A stretch of 49,645 bases of DNA from the NCBI RefSeq assembly GCF_001026905.1, contig NZ_LAQL01000021.1, positions 1-49,645 on the forward strand, in the 5' to 3' direction. Below, piece after piece: positions 7,577 to 16,545 of the stretch. The notes beneath the pieces are model-generated. The model did no database searches, was not told the origin of the DNA, and saw only the letters and a program-made list of their open reading frames with translations. Origin of the DNA: Kiloniella spongiae. Its GTDB lineage: Bacteria > Pseudomonadota > Alphaproteobacteria > Kiloniellales > Kiloniellaceae. A program made the position numbers and the translations under genes. Position 1 is the first letter of the stretch, and each line of letters begins with the position of its first letter.

Positions 7577-10357
7577 CTATTCTGCAGCAACAGCAAGAGG
7601 TTCAATTTTTGCCGCGCTGTACTTGAATTCAGGAATTTTCCCGAATGGATCAAGCTGCGGGTTTGTCAACATGTTAGCCGCGGCTTCAGAGAAGCAGAAT
7701 GGCATGAATATCATACCTTCGGGAACCTCGCGATCCTGACGAACTTTCAAGCTCACAGTGCCGCGTCTTGTCGAGACGGACACCCAGTCACCAGCATCCA
7801 GATCAAGTTTTTTCATGTCCAAACGGTTGATGAAAACAACAGCTTCCGGCTCTAGATTATCCAGAACTTCCGAACGACGAGTCATGGCACCTGTATGCCA
7901 ATGCTCCAAAAGGCGTCCTGTTGTCAGAACAAGCGGAAATTCTTTGTCCGGCAGCTCTGCTGGATCGATGAGAGCTGTGGAAACAAGTTTGCCCCGTCCC
8001 GATGCTGTCGGGAAGCCTTGAGCAAAGAGAATCTCTGTGCCCGGACCATCTTCGCTTGCACAAGGATAGGTAACCACATTCTCACGGGACAATCTTTCCC
8101 AGGTGATGTTATTCAGTGATGGCATAACCTGTGCCATTTCATTGAAAACATCCCGGGGATGTGTGTAACTCCAGTCAAGACCCATACGCTTTGCAAGTTC
8201 CTGAATGAGCTCCCAGTCCTGTCGGGCATCACCTGGCGGGGATACAGCAGCACGTCCCATCTGAACCTGACGGTTTGTATTGGTAAAAGTTCCATCTTTC
8301 TCGGCATGGGCAGAGGATGGCAAGATGACATCAGCATGCCATGCTGTTTCTGTCATAAAGATATCCTGAACCACCAAATGATCCAGCATAGATAGAGCTT
8401 CACGTGCATGTTGCTGATCTGGATCGGACATTGCAGGGTTTTCACCCTGAATGAACATACCGGTAATGTTCCCATCATGGATCGCGTCCATGATCTCAAC
8501 AACTGTCAGGCCTTTTTTCCTGTCGAGTTCCATGCCCCAGAAATCTTCCATACGACTACGAATTTCTTCGTTTTCGACGGATTGATAGTCTGGATAGAGC
8601 ATTGGAATAAGGCCTGCGTCAGATGCTCCTTGTACGTTGTTTTGACCACGTAACGGGTGCAGACCTGTTCCCGGTCGACCAATCTGGCCTGTAATCAAGG
8701 ACATCGCGATTAGGCAACGGACATTGTCTGTGCCGTGTGCGTGCTGGGATACACCCATTCCCCAAAGGATTAGGGATGCTTCGGATGTCGCATAGAGACG
8801 GGCAGTTTCACGCAGAGTTTGGGCATCAATACCGCAGATTTCGGCCATATCTTCAGGTGCGAAATCCTTGATGTTTTCTTTCAGCTCTTCAAAACCTTCG
8901 GTGTTGGCTTGAACATATTGAAGATCATAAAGCCTTTCTTCGATGATTGTATAAATCATCGCGTTTAGCATGGCGACATCACGACCTGGCTTGAACTGCA
9001 AATGATTATCTGCATAGCGCACAAGGTTCTGTCCGCGGGGATCCATAACAATCAGATGTTTGTTTGGATCTTTTGCCGCCTGTTTGATGTAGGTCGCTGC
9101 AACCGGATGGTTCCAGCCGGGACGGCAACCAATGATGATGATACATTCTGCATCAGCAACAGAGGTGAAAGGAGCTGACACAGCACCAGAACCCACGCCT
9201 TCCATCAGTGCTGCAACAGATGATGCGTGGCAAAGACGTGTACAGTGATCGACATTGTTGCTGCCAAAACCTGTCCGAACCAGTTTCTGGAACAGATAGG
9301 CTTCTTCGTTTGACCCTTTGGCTGAGCCAAAACCCGCGAGCGCTTTAGGGCCTTTTTCATCACGTATCTTGTTCAGACCTGATGCAGCACGCTCAAGCGC
9401 TTCTTCCCATGTTGCTTCGCGGAAGTAGGTAGAAAAATCATTATCGGGAACACCAATATCCCAACCACGTGGAGCGTCGTCTCTACGGACAAGCGGTTTG
9501 GTCAGGCGATTTGGATTGTGGATATAATCAAATCCAAATCGGCCCTTCACACAAAGGCGTTTTTCGTTCGCCGGGCCCTCTGCGCCGTCAATCTTGATAA
9601 TTTTATCATCTTTGACATGTACTTCGGTTTGGCAACCAACACCACAGAAAGGACAAACAGAGTTTACGATTTCATCTGCGTAATCTTCTCTGACACCCGC
9701 GTCGTTCAGAAGAGAGCTTTCCATCAGGGCACCTGTCGGGCAGGCCTGAACACATTCACCACAAGCCACACAGGTACTGTCACCCATGTCAGCATTGAAG
9801 TCAAAAACGACGCTGGACTTTGACCCGCGGAAAGCCATACCGATAACATCGTTTACCTGTACTTCACGACAGGCACGAACACAAAGATTGCAGTTAATGC
9901 AAGCGTCCAGATTTACGGCGATTGCTGTGTGGCTTAAGTCGGCAACGACTCTTTCATGTGCAGGGAAGCGACTGGATGTAACGCCGATATCTGATGCCCA
10001 GTTCCAGAATTTTGAATTTGGCTCATGGGCTTCTTCACGTGCTGGCTGATCCGCGACGAGTAATTCAAACACCATTTCTCGTGCTTTTTTTGCTCGCTCA
10101 GTCGCTGTGTTGACAACCATGCCTTCTGCTGGTTGGCGTATACAGGATGCTGCAAGAGTACGTTCACCTTCGATTTCGACCATACAGGCGCGGCAATTTC
10201 CGTCAGCATTGTAGCCTGGTTCCGGTTGGTAGCAAAGGTGAGGAATTTCTGTGCCCAGACGATCAGCAACCTGCCAGATGGATTCACCTGGCTGTGCTGT
10301 GACTTCATTTCCGTTAAGTGTAAAACTGACTGGTGTTGTGTTTGCAGTAACAGACAT
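7577..10357 (-). CDS. fdsA: NAD-dependent formate dehydrogenase, alpha (molybdopterin) subunit
   Basis: The 926-residue cytoplasmic subunit oxidises formate to CO2. In order: an N-terminal [2Fe-2S] domain (Cys42, Cys55, Cys58, Cys72 in HLCYQ and GNCRACMVE), a NuoG-like region, two [4Fe-4S] ferredoxin clusters (ACINCNLCVRAC and TCVACGECVQACPTG), another [4Fe-4S] cluster (VCPFCGVGCQ), and the bis-MGD catalytic domain. Around residue 375, HCTRLCHASS gives the cysteine that binds Mo or W (no selenocysteine) with the adjacent catalytic histidine. The C terminus is the MGD-binding domain. Its ATG overlaps the beta-subunit stop by one base (TAATG) behind a GGAGG site, so translation is probably coupled. 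The neighbouring diaphorase makes NAD the acceptor. FdhD and other maturation genes are not nearby. Confidence 0.93.
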   Translation of the reverse strand: MSVTANTTPVSFTLNGNEVTAQPGESIWQVADRLGTEIPHLCYQPEPGYNADGNCRACMVEIEGERTLAASCIRQPAEGMVVNTATERAKKAREMVFELLVADQPAREEAHEPNSKFWNWASDIGVTSSRFPAHERVVADLSHTAIAVNLDACINCNLCVRACREVQVNDVIGMAFRGSKSSVVFDFNADMGDSTCVACGECVQACPTGALMESSLLNDAGVREDYADEIVNSVCPFCGVGCQTEVHVKDDKIIKIDGAEGPANEKRLCVKGRFGFDYIHNPNRLTKPLVRRDDAPRGWDIGVPDNDFSTYFREATWEEALERAASGLNKIRDEKGPKALAGFGSAKGSNEEAYLFQKLVRTGFGSNNVDHCTRLCHASSVAALMEGVGSGAVSAPFTSVADAECIIIIGCRPGWNHPVAATYIKQAAKDPNKHLIVMDPRGQNLVRYADNHLQFKPGRDVAMLNAMIYTIIEERLYDLQYVQANTEGFEELKENIKDFAPEDMAEICGIDAQTLRETARLYATSEASLILWGMGVSQHAHGTDNVRCLIAMSLITGQIGRPGTGLHPLRGQNNVQGASDAGLIPMLYPDYQSVENEEIRSRMEDFWGMELDRKKGLTVVEIMDAIHDGNITGMFIQGENPAMSDPDQQHAREALSMLDHLVVQDIFMTETAWHADVILPSSAHAEKDGTFTNTNRQVQMGRAAVSPPGDARQDWELIQELAKRMGLDWSYTHPRDVFNEMAQVMPSLNNITWERLSRENVVTYPCASEDGPGTEILFAQGFPTASGRGKLVSTALIDPAELPDKEFPLVLTTGRLLEHWHTGAMTRRSEVLDNLEPEAVVFINRLDMKKLDLDAGDWVSVSTRRGTVSLKVRQDREVPEGMIFMPFCFSEAAANMLTNPQLDPFGKIPEFKYSAAKIEPLAVAAE

Positions 10358-12087
10358 TACAGTTCCTCCGGAAAATGTTTCATCACTGTGAGTAAAGGAT
10401 TAGGTGCTGCCTGACCCAAGCCGCAAATAGAAGCATCCATCATAACAGTTGAAAGCTCTTTCAAAAGATCCTGATCCCATGTGTCTTGTTCCATAAGGTT
10501 AACAGCTTTTTCTGTTCCTGTACGACATGGTGTGCACTGTCCACAACTTTCATCTTCGAAGAAACGCATCAGGTTCATGGCAACGTCACGCATATTATCC
10601 TGATCGGAAAGTACGATCACTGCAGCAGAGCCGATAAAGCAGCCGTGTTCATGCAATGTATCAAAATCGAGAGGAACGTCGCCAAGGCTTGCGGGTAGAA
10701 TTCCGCCAGAGGCGCCGCCGGGGAGATAGGCTTTAAATTCGTGCCCATCGGCCATGCCATCACAATATTCTGCGATAAGCTCTTTGATCGTAATGCCAGC
10801 CGGCGCAAATTTGACGCCCGGATTTTTTACACGTCCGGAGACAGAGAAAGATCGCAAGCCTTTACGGCCATTTCTGCCGTGACTTGTGAACCAGTCGGGA
10901 CCTTTTTCTATGAGATCACGCACCCAGTAGACTGTTTCTACATTGTTTGTAAGTGTCGGTAGACCGAACAAGCCAACTTGTGATGGGAAAGGAGGTTTGT
11001 GACGTGGGTAACCTTTCTTCCCTTCGATGGATTCAATCATCGCTGATTCTTCTCCGCAGATGTAAGCACCTGCGCCACGGCGAAGATCAATCTTAACACC
11101 ATTATTGAGACCTTCTGCGTAAACGCATTCGATTTCTTTTTTCAGCAGTTTGATAACAGCGGGATATTCATCACGTATATAGATGTAGCTAGCTTCTACT
11201 TCGCCGACCCACGCGCCAATCAACATACCTTCCAAGAAACGGTGTGGATCCGTTTCCAGATAGTGGCGATCCTTGAAGGTTCCGGGTTCGCCTTCATCAC
11301 CATTAATGGCCATTAAACGAGGTTTTGGTTGCTGACGGATGATGCTCCATTTTAGGCCAGTTGGGAAACCAGCACCACCCAACCCTCTTAGGCCAGTGTT
11401 TTTGAGGAGTTCAACAATCTCATCACGATCATATTTGCCTTCGTAGCATTCACGCAGCACTTTATAGCCGCCATCCGCAACATAGGCTTCATAGTCTCTG
11501 TAATCGACAGCTGCGGGATGAATATCTTTGTTTTTTGTTGCTGCTGCGATGTTTTCAATTGTCGCATTAACAACGTGATTATGACCAACTTCTGCAATAG
11601 GTGCGCAATCGCAGCGTCCCATACAAGGGGCCGGGACAACTCGAACGTTTTTGGCAACCGAATCGGGAAGGTTTTTTAATAGATCTTTCGCGCCAGCCAT
11701 TTCGCAGCTCAGGCTTTCGCAAACGCGGACAGTTATTTCTGCAGGTGCTTCTTCGCCATCGAGAACAATATCAAAGTGGGCGTAAAAGGATGCAACTTCG
11801 TAAACTTCCGCCATGGGAAGTTTCATTTCATCAGCCAAGGCCTGTAAATGACCAGCTGAGAGACTGCCGTATTTGTCCTGAATAAGATGCAGATGCTCAA
11901 TCAAGAGATCTCTTTGACGTGACTTGTTACCCAGAAGAGTTACGATCTCTTCGTGAGCTTCTATTTCTAGTTGGCGACCCTTGGAAAAAACAGGTGGCTT
12001 TCGGCGACCGGATCCTGGGTGAATTTGGCGCTTAACTGGGGGACTGTCCTTCTTAGAGGGGGCATCCAAGACGCTGCTATCTGACAT
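10357..12087 (-). CDS. fdsB: NAD-dependent formate dehydrogenase, fused gamma-beta (FdsG-FdsB / NuoE-NuoF-like) diaphorase subunit
   Basis: The 576-residue protein is a fusion. Residues of about 30-190 are a NuoE-like thioredoxin-fold [2Fe-2S] domain with cysteines in VCESLSCEM and APCMGRCDCAP. The rest is NuoF-like: GLRGLGGAGFPTGLKW binds NADH and NGDEGEPGTFKDRHYLE with RRGAGAYICGEESA binds FMN, and ESCGQCTPCRTG plus a later CGLG cysteine hold a [4Fe-4S] cluster. It passes electrons from the alpha subunit to NAD+. The two-gene layout with a fused second subunit resembles the Fdh1 enzyme of Methylobacterium extorquens rather than the separate fdsG/fdsB genes of Cupriavidus. It is the first gene of the operon. 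The symbol fdsB covers only its larger part. Confidence 0.92.
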   Translation of the reverse strand: MSDSSVLDAPSKKDSPPVKRQIHPGSGRRKPPVFSKGRQLEIEAHEEIVTLLGNKSRQRDLLIEHLHLIQDKYGSLSAGHLQALADEMKLPMAEVYEVASFYAHFDIVLDGEEAPAEITVRVCESLSCEMAGAKDLLKNLPDSVAKNVRVVPAPCMGRCDCAPIAEVGHNHVVNATIENIAAATKNKDIHPAAVDYRDYEAYVADGGYKVLRECYEGKYDRDEIVELLKNTGLRGLGGAGFPTGLKWSIIRQQPKPRLMAINGDEGEPGTFKDRHYLETDPHRFLEGMLIGAWVGEVEASYIYIRDEYPAVIKLLKKEIECVYAEGLNNGVKIDLRRGAGAYICGEESAMIESIEGKKGYPRHKPPFPSQVGLFGLPTLTNNVETVYWVRDLIEKGPDWFTSHGRNGRKGLRSFSVSGRVKNPGVKFAPAGITIKELIAEYCDGMADGHEFKAYLPGGASGGILPASLGDVPLDFDTLHEHGCFIGSAAVIVLSDQDNMRDVAMNLMRFFEDESCGQCTPCRTGTEKAVNLMEQDTWDQDLLKELSTVMMDASICGLGQAAPNPLLTVMKHFPEEL

Positions 12088-12499
12088 TATTCATGCTTCT
12101 CCACGACAATCTGCCCTCGTTTTGGGGCATGCTGTTCCGGTTTGTCCCGGTCAAATTCTGCTTTTTAGGCAACCACTCACTAGGTAACGATGTCTTGTAG
12201 CGTATGAACGTGCTACGATTCTGTCGTATTCCCGAAGCTTTCTGTTACATTTTATAGCTCTTTACCAAGGAAGGGTAGTAATCGGACATTCGCAAAGTCC
12301 TATGCTTTGATAGGGTTTGCTTATGAAGATGGCACCTGGAAAGGTGAAATAGGTTAATGCTGTAGCAATCACAGCTAACAGCTTTATTAATTCTGTTTAT
12401 CTATGGTTAACTGCCTGCGGTTATTTTATATGCAACACACAAGATCTTTCGGGGTCGTTTTATACATAGCTGAATCGTTAAAAGAGATTTTTGTAAACA
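12088..12499. other. Intergenic region between the formate dehydrogenase operon and chpT
   Basis: This 412-base stretch must hold the divergent promoters of the two units. I see no credible open frame. Two small hairpins can be drawn: CACCT-GGAA-AGGTG (12333-12346) and GCTGT...ACAGC (12359-12375), the latter with a competing ACAGC copy at 12378-12382. Neither is followed by a T run, and I do not recognise a known riboswitch. Confidence 0.4.
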
Positions 12500-13135
12500 A
12501 TGAATAGTACAATTGATTTCCGCGTTCTTGAGCTCCTTTCTTCGCGCCTTTGCCATGATCTTGTTGGACCTGTCGGGGCGGTTAATAATGGCCTCGAACT
12601 TATGGAAGATGATTCCTTTGGTATGGCCGATGATGCGTTGAAACTGGCATCAGCATCAGCATCTCAAGCTGCAGCAACCCTACAGTTTTACAGACTTGCT
12701 TATGGATTGGCGGGGAGCCGTATGGGCAGTGATTATGCGACCTTGAACCAGTTGGCGGTTAATTATCTTTCCCACACCAAAGTTGATTTTAAATGGCCTG
12801 ATCTTACAGCCCCCGAAGGTTTGCCGGATAATGGTGGCAAGGTCCTTCTCAATTTGGTTGCATTGGGGGTGGAAATGCTGCCAAGGGGTGGGGTTATTAC
12901 GGCACTGAGTGGGAATGCTGATACTGGAACTTTTGTCGCTGTGACAGTTACTGGTGAGCAGATATCGATTCGTGAAGAGGTTATGGAAGCTTTAACGGAT
13001 GATGTTGATACCCAAGAATTAACTCCGCGTAATGTTCACGCATATTTTACTCGTTTTCTGGCGCGTCAAAGTGGCACGGACCTATTGATCAATAATTCTG
13101 TCGAAGGACATGTTCAGCTTATTGTATCGTTCTAA
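12500..13135 (+). CDS. chpT: Histidine phosphotransferase ChpT
   Basis: The 211-residue protein matches ChpT, the alphaproteobacterial phosphotransferase that carries phosphate from the CckA receiver to CtrA and CpdR. The dimerisation/phosphotransfer helix bears the signature SSRLCHDLVGPVGAVNNGLE with phospho-accepting His19, followed by a degenerate ATPase-like domain without nucleotide-binding G boxes, as expected for a protein that does not use ATP itself. The length is close to that of the family. It is monocistronic, with its own terminator. Its target CtrA is encoded about 10 kb away in this window; cckA is not present. The ribosome site is weak (AAGAGA about 14 bases upstream). Confidence 0.9.
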   Translation: MNSTIDFRVLELLSSRLCHDLVGPVGAVNNGLELMEDDSFGMADDALKLASASASQAAATLQFYRLAYGLAGSRMGSDYATLNQLAVNYLSHTKVDFKWPDLTAPEGLPDNGGKVLLNLVALGVEMLPRGGVITALSGNADTGTFVAVTVTGEQISIREEVMEALTDDVDTQELTPRNVHAYFTRFLARQSGTDLLINNSVEGHVQLIVSF

Positions 13136-13212
13136 ATAATGGTGCAAGGGTTTTATATCACACAGGAAATATGCTTCGGTACTTCAAATATTTAGTGATC
13201 CGACACTTCTGG

Positions 13213-13246
13213 AAAACAGCTTTCTTTCGAGGAAGCTGTTTTTTTA
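13213..13246 (+). terminator. Rho-independent terminator after chpT
   Basis: AAACAGCTT (13214-13222) pairs with AAGCTGTTT (13233-13241), and the T run continues to 13245. It separates chpT from the iron-binding protein gene. Confidence 0.85.
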
Positions 13247-13262
13247 TGAGTAAATTACGTTG

Positions 13263-13281
13263 GAGAATGCGAATTATTCTC
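13263..13281. promoter_or_regulatory. Candidate iron-responsive (Fur-type) operator upstream of the iron-binding protein gene
   Basis: GAGAAT (13263-13268) and ATTCTC (13276-13281) form a perfect inverted repeat around seven bases. The surrounding AATGCGAATTATTCTCATT resembles the AATGATAATCATT core of Fur boxes. It is about 130 bases upstream of a gene for Fe(III) uptake, where such control is expected. The exact regulator (Fur, Mur or Irr) cannot be told. Confidence 0.45.
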
Positions 13282-13408
13282 ATTATTTTTGTTGATCAGT
13301 TGCGAGTGATTTGCAATATTCCTACCGGTTTCACAGAGAGATTCCTCTCACTTAGTTCTCATATCGCCCATAGATAATCTGGTGCGATGAAAATAGGAGA
13401 CAGTCGTA

Positions 13409-14434
13409 ATGAAGGCTGCTTGGTTAGCAACAACTGCAATGCTCACTGCTGCTGCGATCGGTAGTACAGCAACTTATGCTGAAGATGTCGTCAACGTATA
13501 TACATCTCGTCACTATCAGACAGATGATGCGCTTTATGATGATTTCACAAAAGAAACAGGAATCAAAATCAACCTGATCGAAGGTAAAGGTGCTGCGCTT
13601 ATTGAACGTATTAAAAGTGAAGGTGCTAACAGCCCTGCGGACGTTCTTATTACTGTTGATGCCGGCAATTTGTGGCGTGCTGAACAAAAAGATATCTTCC
13701 AGTCTGTTTCTTCAGACAAATTGGATGCAAACATTCCTGAAAATCTGCGTCACCCTGATCAGAAATGGTATGGTCTCTCAACACGTGCCCGGATGATCTT
13801 TTTTGATAAAGCGAAAATCAAAGACGGGGAAATCACAAGTTACGAAGATCTTGCCGATCCAAAGTGGAAGGGTAAAGTTTGTATTCGGAAAAGCTCTAAC
13901 ATCTACAACCAGTCTTTGCTTGCGTCTATCGTAGAAGAAAAAGGTGAAGAAGCTGCTGAAAAATGGGCATCTGATGTTGTTGCCAACTTTGCACGCCAGC
14001 CTGTGAAGGGCGATACAAACCAACTGCGGGGTATTGGTTCTGGTGAGTGTGAGATTGCTGTTGCAAACTCTTATTACTTTGTACGTTTGATGACAAAGCC
14101 AAAAGATCAAGATAAAGGTCTTGCTGATAAACTTGGTTATGTGTTTCCGAACCAAGCTGATCGCGGCACGCATGTAAATATTTCCGGTGCTGGTGTTGTG
14201 AAGTCTGCTCCGAACAAAGAAGCAGCGGTGAAGTTTCTTGAGTATCTGACAAGTGAGCAGGCACAGAGCTATTTTGCTGATGGTAACAATGAGTTCCCTG
14301 TTGTTTCAGGTGTTGCGCCTAATTCTGCTGTTAAAGGTTTGGGTGATTTCAAGGTTGATACTGTAAACGTTTCTGTTTACGGCAAAAATCAGGTGACCGC
14401 TCAGAAGATTTTTGACCGCGTTGGTTGGAAATAA
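13409..14434 (+). CDS. Iron(III) ABC transporter, periplasmic substrate-binding protein (FutA/FbpA-like)
   Basis: The 341-residue protein has a signal peptide (MKAAWLATTAML..., cleavage likely after ATYA) and then the mature start EDVVNVYTSRHYQTD, typical of ferric-ion binding proteins of the FutA/FbpA/AfuA group. Tyrosine iron ligands are expected at the YTSRHY motif and at NSYYFVRL further on. The body (DLADPKWKGKVCIRKSS, then QLRGIGSGECEIAVAN) is characteristic of this family. It collects Fe3+ in the periplasm for an ABC permease. The ATG is preceded by AGGAGACAG. Its likely permease is the next gene but on the opposite strand; no ATPase gene is visible. Confidence 0.92.
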   Translation: MKAAWLATTAMLTAAAIGSTATYAEDVVNVYTSRHYQTDDALYDDFTKETGIKINLIEGKGAALIERIKSEGANSPADVLITVDAGNLWRAEQKDIFQSVSSDKLDANIPENLRHPDQKWYGLSTRARMIFFDKAKIKDGEITSYEDLADPKWKGKVCIRKSSNIYNQSLLASIVEEKGEEAAEKWASDVVANFARQPVKGDTNQLRGIGSGECEIAVANSYYFVRLMTKPKDQDKGLADKLGYVFPNQADRGTHVNISGAGVVKSAPNKEAAVKFLEYLTSEQAQSYFADGNNEFPVVSGVAPNSAVKGLGDFKVDTVNVSVYGKNQVTAQKIFDRVGWK

Positions 14435-14472
14435 AATCTGGAGTTTTTTTATTTAAAAGCTCTGAGAAATTT

Positions 14473-14508
14473 AAAAGCCCTGTAGCTATGGAAAGCTACA
14501 GGGCTTTT
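14473..14508. terminator. Bidirectional terminator between the two convergent iron-transport genes
   Basis: A perfect 15-bp stem, AAAAGCCCTGTAGCT (14473-14487) and AGCTACAGGGCTTTT (14494-14508), has a six-base loop. The arms end in A and T runs, so it works in both directions. It lies between the stops of the binding protein and the permease. Confidence 0.93.
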
Positions 14509-14555
14509 TCTTTATTTCAATACTCTAGATAAATTTGACTAATTCTATAGTGAAC

Positions 14556-16253
14556 TTACATTTCCTGAGCTGAAGATCCTGCTCGGCTTTTTGATATTGC
14601 CCGGGTTAAAAGTATCAACGGAAGAATACCAACAAGAACAATTGTTAAGGACGCGGTGGACGATTCTGATAAGCGTTCGTCAGACGCGAGATTGTAAGCC
14701 TGTGTTGCCAGAGTATCAAAGTTAAACGGGCGCATGACGAGTGTGGCGGGAAGCTCTTTCATAACATCAACAAAAACCACTAAGCCTGCGGTTAAAATAC
14801 TTCCACTCATTATTGGGACATGAACGTGTTTCAGTGTTTTAAAAGGACCGTGCCCTAATGTACGCGATGCATCTTCCATGCTGGGGCGTATTTTCCCTAG
14901 CCCGGTCTCGACAGCATTAAGAGAAACAGCAAGGAAACGGACAAGGTAAGCGAAGACAAGAGCCGTGATTGAACCGGTTAATAAGAGGCCTGTGGAAATG
15001 TCAAAGGTATCACGCATCCAGGCGTCAATCGTATTATCAAGCACCGCAAGTGGGAAAAGTGTTCCTATGGCAACAACGGTTCCGGGGACCGCATAGCCCA
15101 TAGAGGCAATACGTGATGCAGCCTTTGATAAAATATTAGGCTGCATTCGGTTGGTATAGGCCAGTAAAATAGCGATAGAAACTGCAACGACCGCAGTTAC
15201 CAGGGCAATTGTGAAGCTATTGAATGCCAGTTTGATAAATTTAGTCCCGAACTGTTGATCCCCCAAAGTGATAGACATATCCAGTAGTAAGAGAGCAGGA
15301 AGGATAAATCCAAAAAATAAGGGCGTTATACAGGCCATGACGGCCCAAAAATTTCCAAAACCTTTTAGCTGGTACCCCGGAAGATTTTGATAACGATTAG
15401 TTGAATGGTGGTAACGGGCGTTACCTCTACTGACTTTCTCCAGAATGAAAACGGTTAGGATAAAAACCAGTAGGTAGGTGGCAAGCTGGCGTGCAGCAGG
15501 TAAATCACCCATATTTGTCCAGGCGTTCATGATGCCTGTCGTAAAGGTCTGAACACCAAAGAACGAAACGGTTCCAAAGTCTGCGAGCGTTTCCATTAAA
15601 GCCAGAGAGGTCCCTGCGATAATCGCTGGTCGTGCAAGAGGGAGAGCAACACGGAAGAAGCTACCCCACGGGCCACAGCCAAGTGTACGGCTGACTTCCA
15701 GTGCGCAAATAGATTGCTCAAGAAATGCTGCTCGCGAAAGCATATAGACATAAGGGTATAAAACGAGCGACAGCATAAGAATTGCGCCGGGCAAAGATCG
15801 TATTTCCGGAAACCAGTATTCACGGAACTGGACATCAAAAATGTCTCGGATCAAACCCTGAAGGGGACCGCTCACCTGTAAAAAATCGGTGTAAGTATAG
15901 GCCATTACGTAGGCCGGAACAGCTAGAGGGAGTATCAGCGCCCATTCAAATATTTTATGACCGGGAAAACGACACATGGTGACGAGCCATGCAGTGCCTG
16001 TACCAATGATGGAAACAAGAACAGCAACACCAATTGCCAAAAGAAAAGTATTTATAAGATAATCTGTGAGAACAGTCTCGACCAGATGGTCCCAAATATC
16101 ACTTTCTGTTGTTAATGCAGACCCGACGACGTTTAAAATTGGCATGGTAAAGAGCGCTGCAATAAACAGGGCGAACCAGGTCATGAATCTGAATTTATTT
16201 TTAAAGCGAAGGGCTGAAGCTTTCGATTCAGCCGCTATCGGGCTTTGAGCCAT
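14556..16253 (-). CDS. Iron(III) ABC transporter permease (FbpB/FutB-like, two fused permease domains)
   Basis: The 565-residue inner-membrane protein has about twelve hydrophobic segments in two homologous halves. Each half carries the permease EAA-type loop that contacts the ATPase: DVSRTLGCGPWGSFFRV-like sequence (ALEVSRTLGCGPWGSF) in the first half and EDASRTLGHGPFKTLKHVHV in the second. Fused two-domain permeases of this size belong to ferric-ion importers (FbpB/SfuB/FutB). It faces the iron-binding protein gene tail to tail, so the two are probably partners despite separate transcription. The ATPase subunit is not in the window. The ribosome site before the ATG at 16253 is weak. Confidence 0.88.
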   Translation of the reverse strand: MAQSPIAAESKASALRFKNKFRFMTWFALFIAALFTMPILNVVGSALTTESDIWDHLVETVLTDYLINTFLLAIGVAVLVSIIGTGTAWLVTMCRFPGHKIFEWALILPLAVPAYVMAYTYTDFLQVSGPLQGLIRDIFDVQFREYWFPEIRSLPGAILMLSLVLYPYVYMLSRAAFLEQSICALEVSRTLGCGPWGSFFRVALPLARPAIIAGTSLALMETLADFGTVSFFGVQTFTTGIMNAWTNMGDLPAARQLATYLLVFILTVFILEKVSRGNARYHHSTNRYQNLPGYQLKGFGNFWAVMACITPLFFGFILPALLLLDMSITLGDQQFGTKFIKLAFNSFTIALVTAVVAVSIAILLAYTNRMQPNILSKAASRIASMGYAVPGTVVAIGTLFPLAVLDNTIDAWMRDTFDISTGLLLTGSITALVFAYLVRFLAVSLNAVETGLGKIRPSMEDASRTLGHGPFKTLKHVHVPIMSGSILTAGLVVFVDVMKELPATLVMRPFNFDTLATQAYNLASDERLSESSTASLTIVLVGILPLILLTRAISKSRAGSSAQEM

Positions 16254-16545
16254 AATCTCGAATCCGTCAAACTAATCATCGGCGTAATTTTTTTTACGAC
16301 TCCCATCTGCTAGCATGGCAAGCGCTTGGCGACTAGGGTTTATAAAGGTTTTGTTATAAATAAATGAGACCTTTAGCCCGTAAAAATCAATAAAATGTGT
16401 GCTATTCCAATTAAAGTTAATAAAGGATGGGGGTCGGGTAAGAGGTTATTAATCTTCCTTTGCCAAGCTTGTCACAGAATTAATAGCGGATTGCACGTTT
16501 GGTGCGGCCGATTTGGTTGATTAGAGATGGAATGGAAGCGCGGTT

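Noticed and set aside
12333-12382. Hairpins upstream of chpT as a molybdenum-cofactor or other riboswitch
   Set aside because: The stems are short, are on the wrong side for the formate dehydrogenase leader when read as a riboswitch, and match no known consensus.
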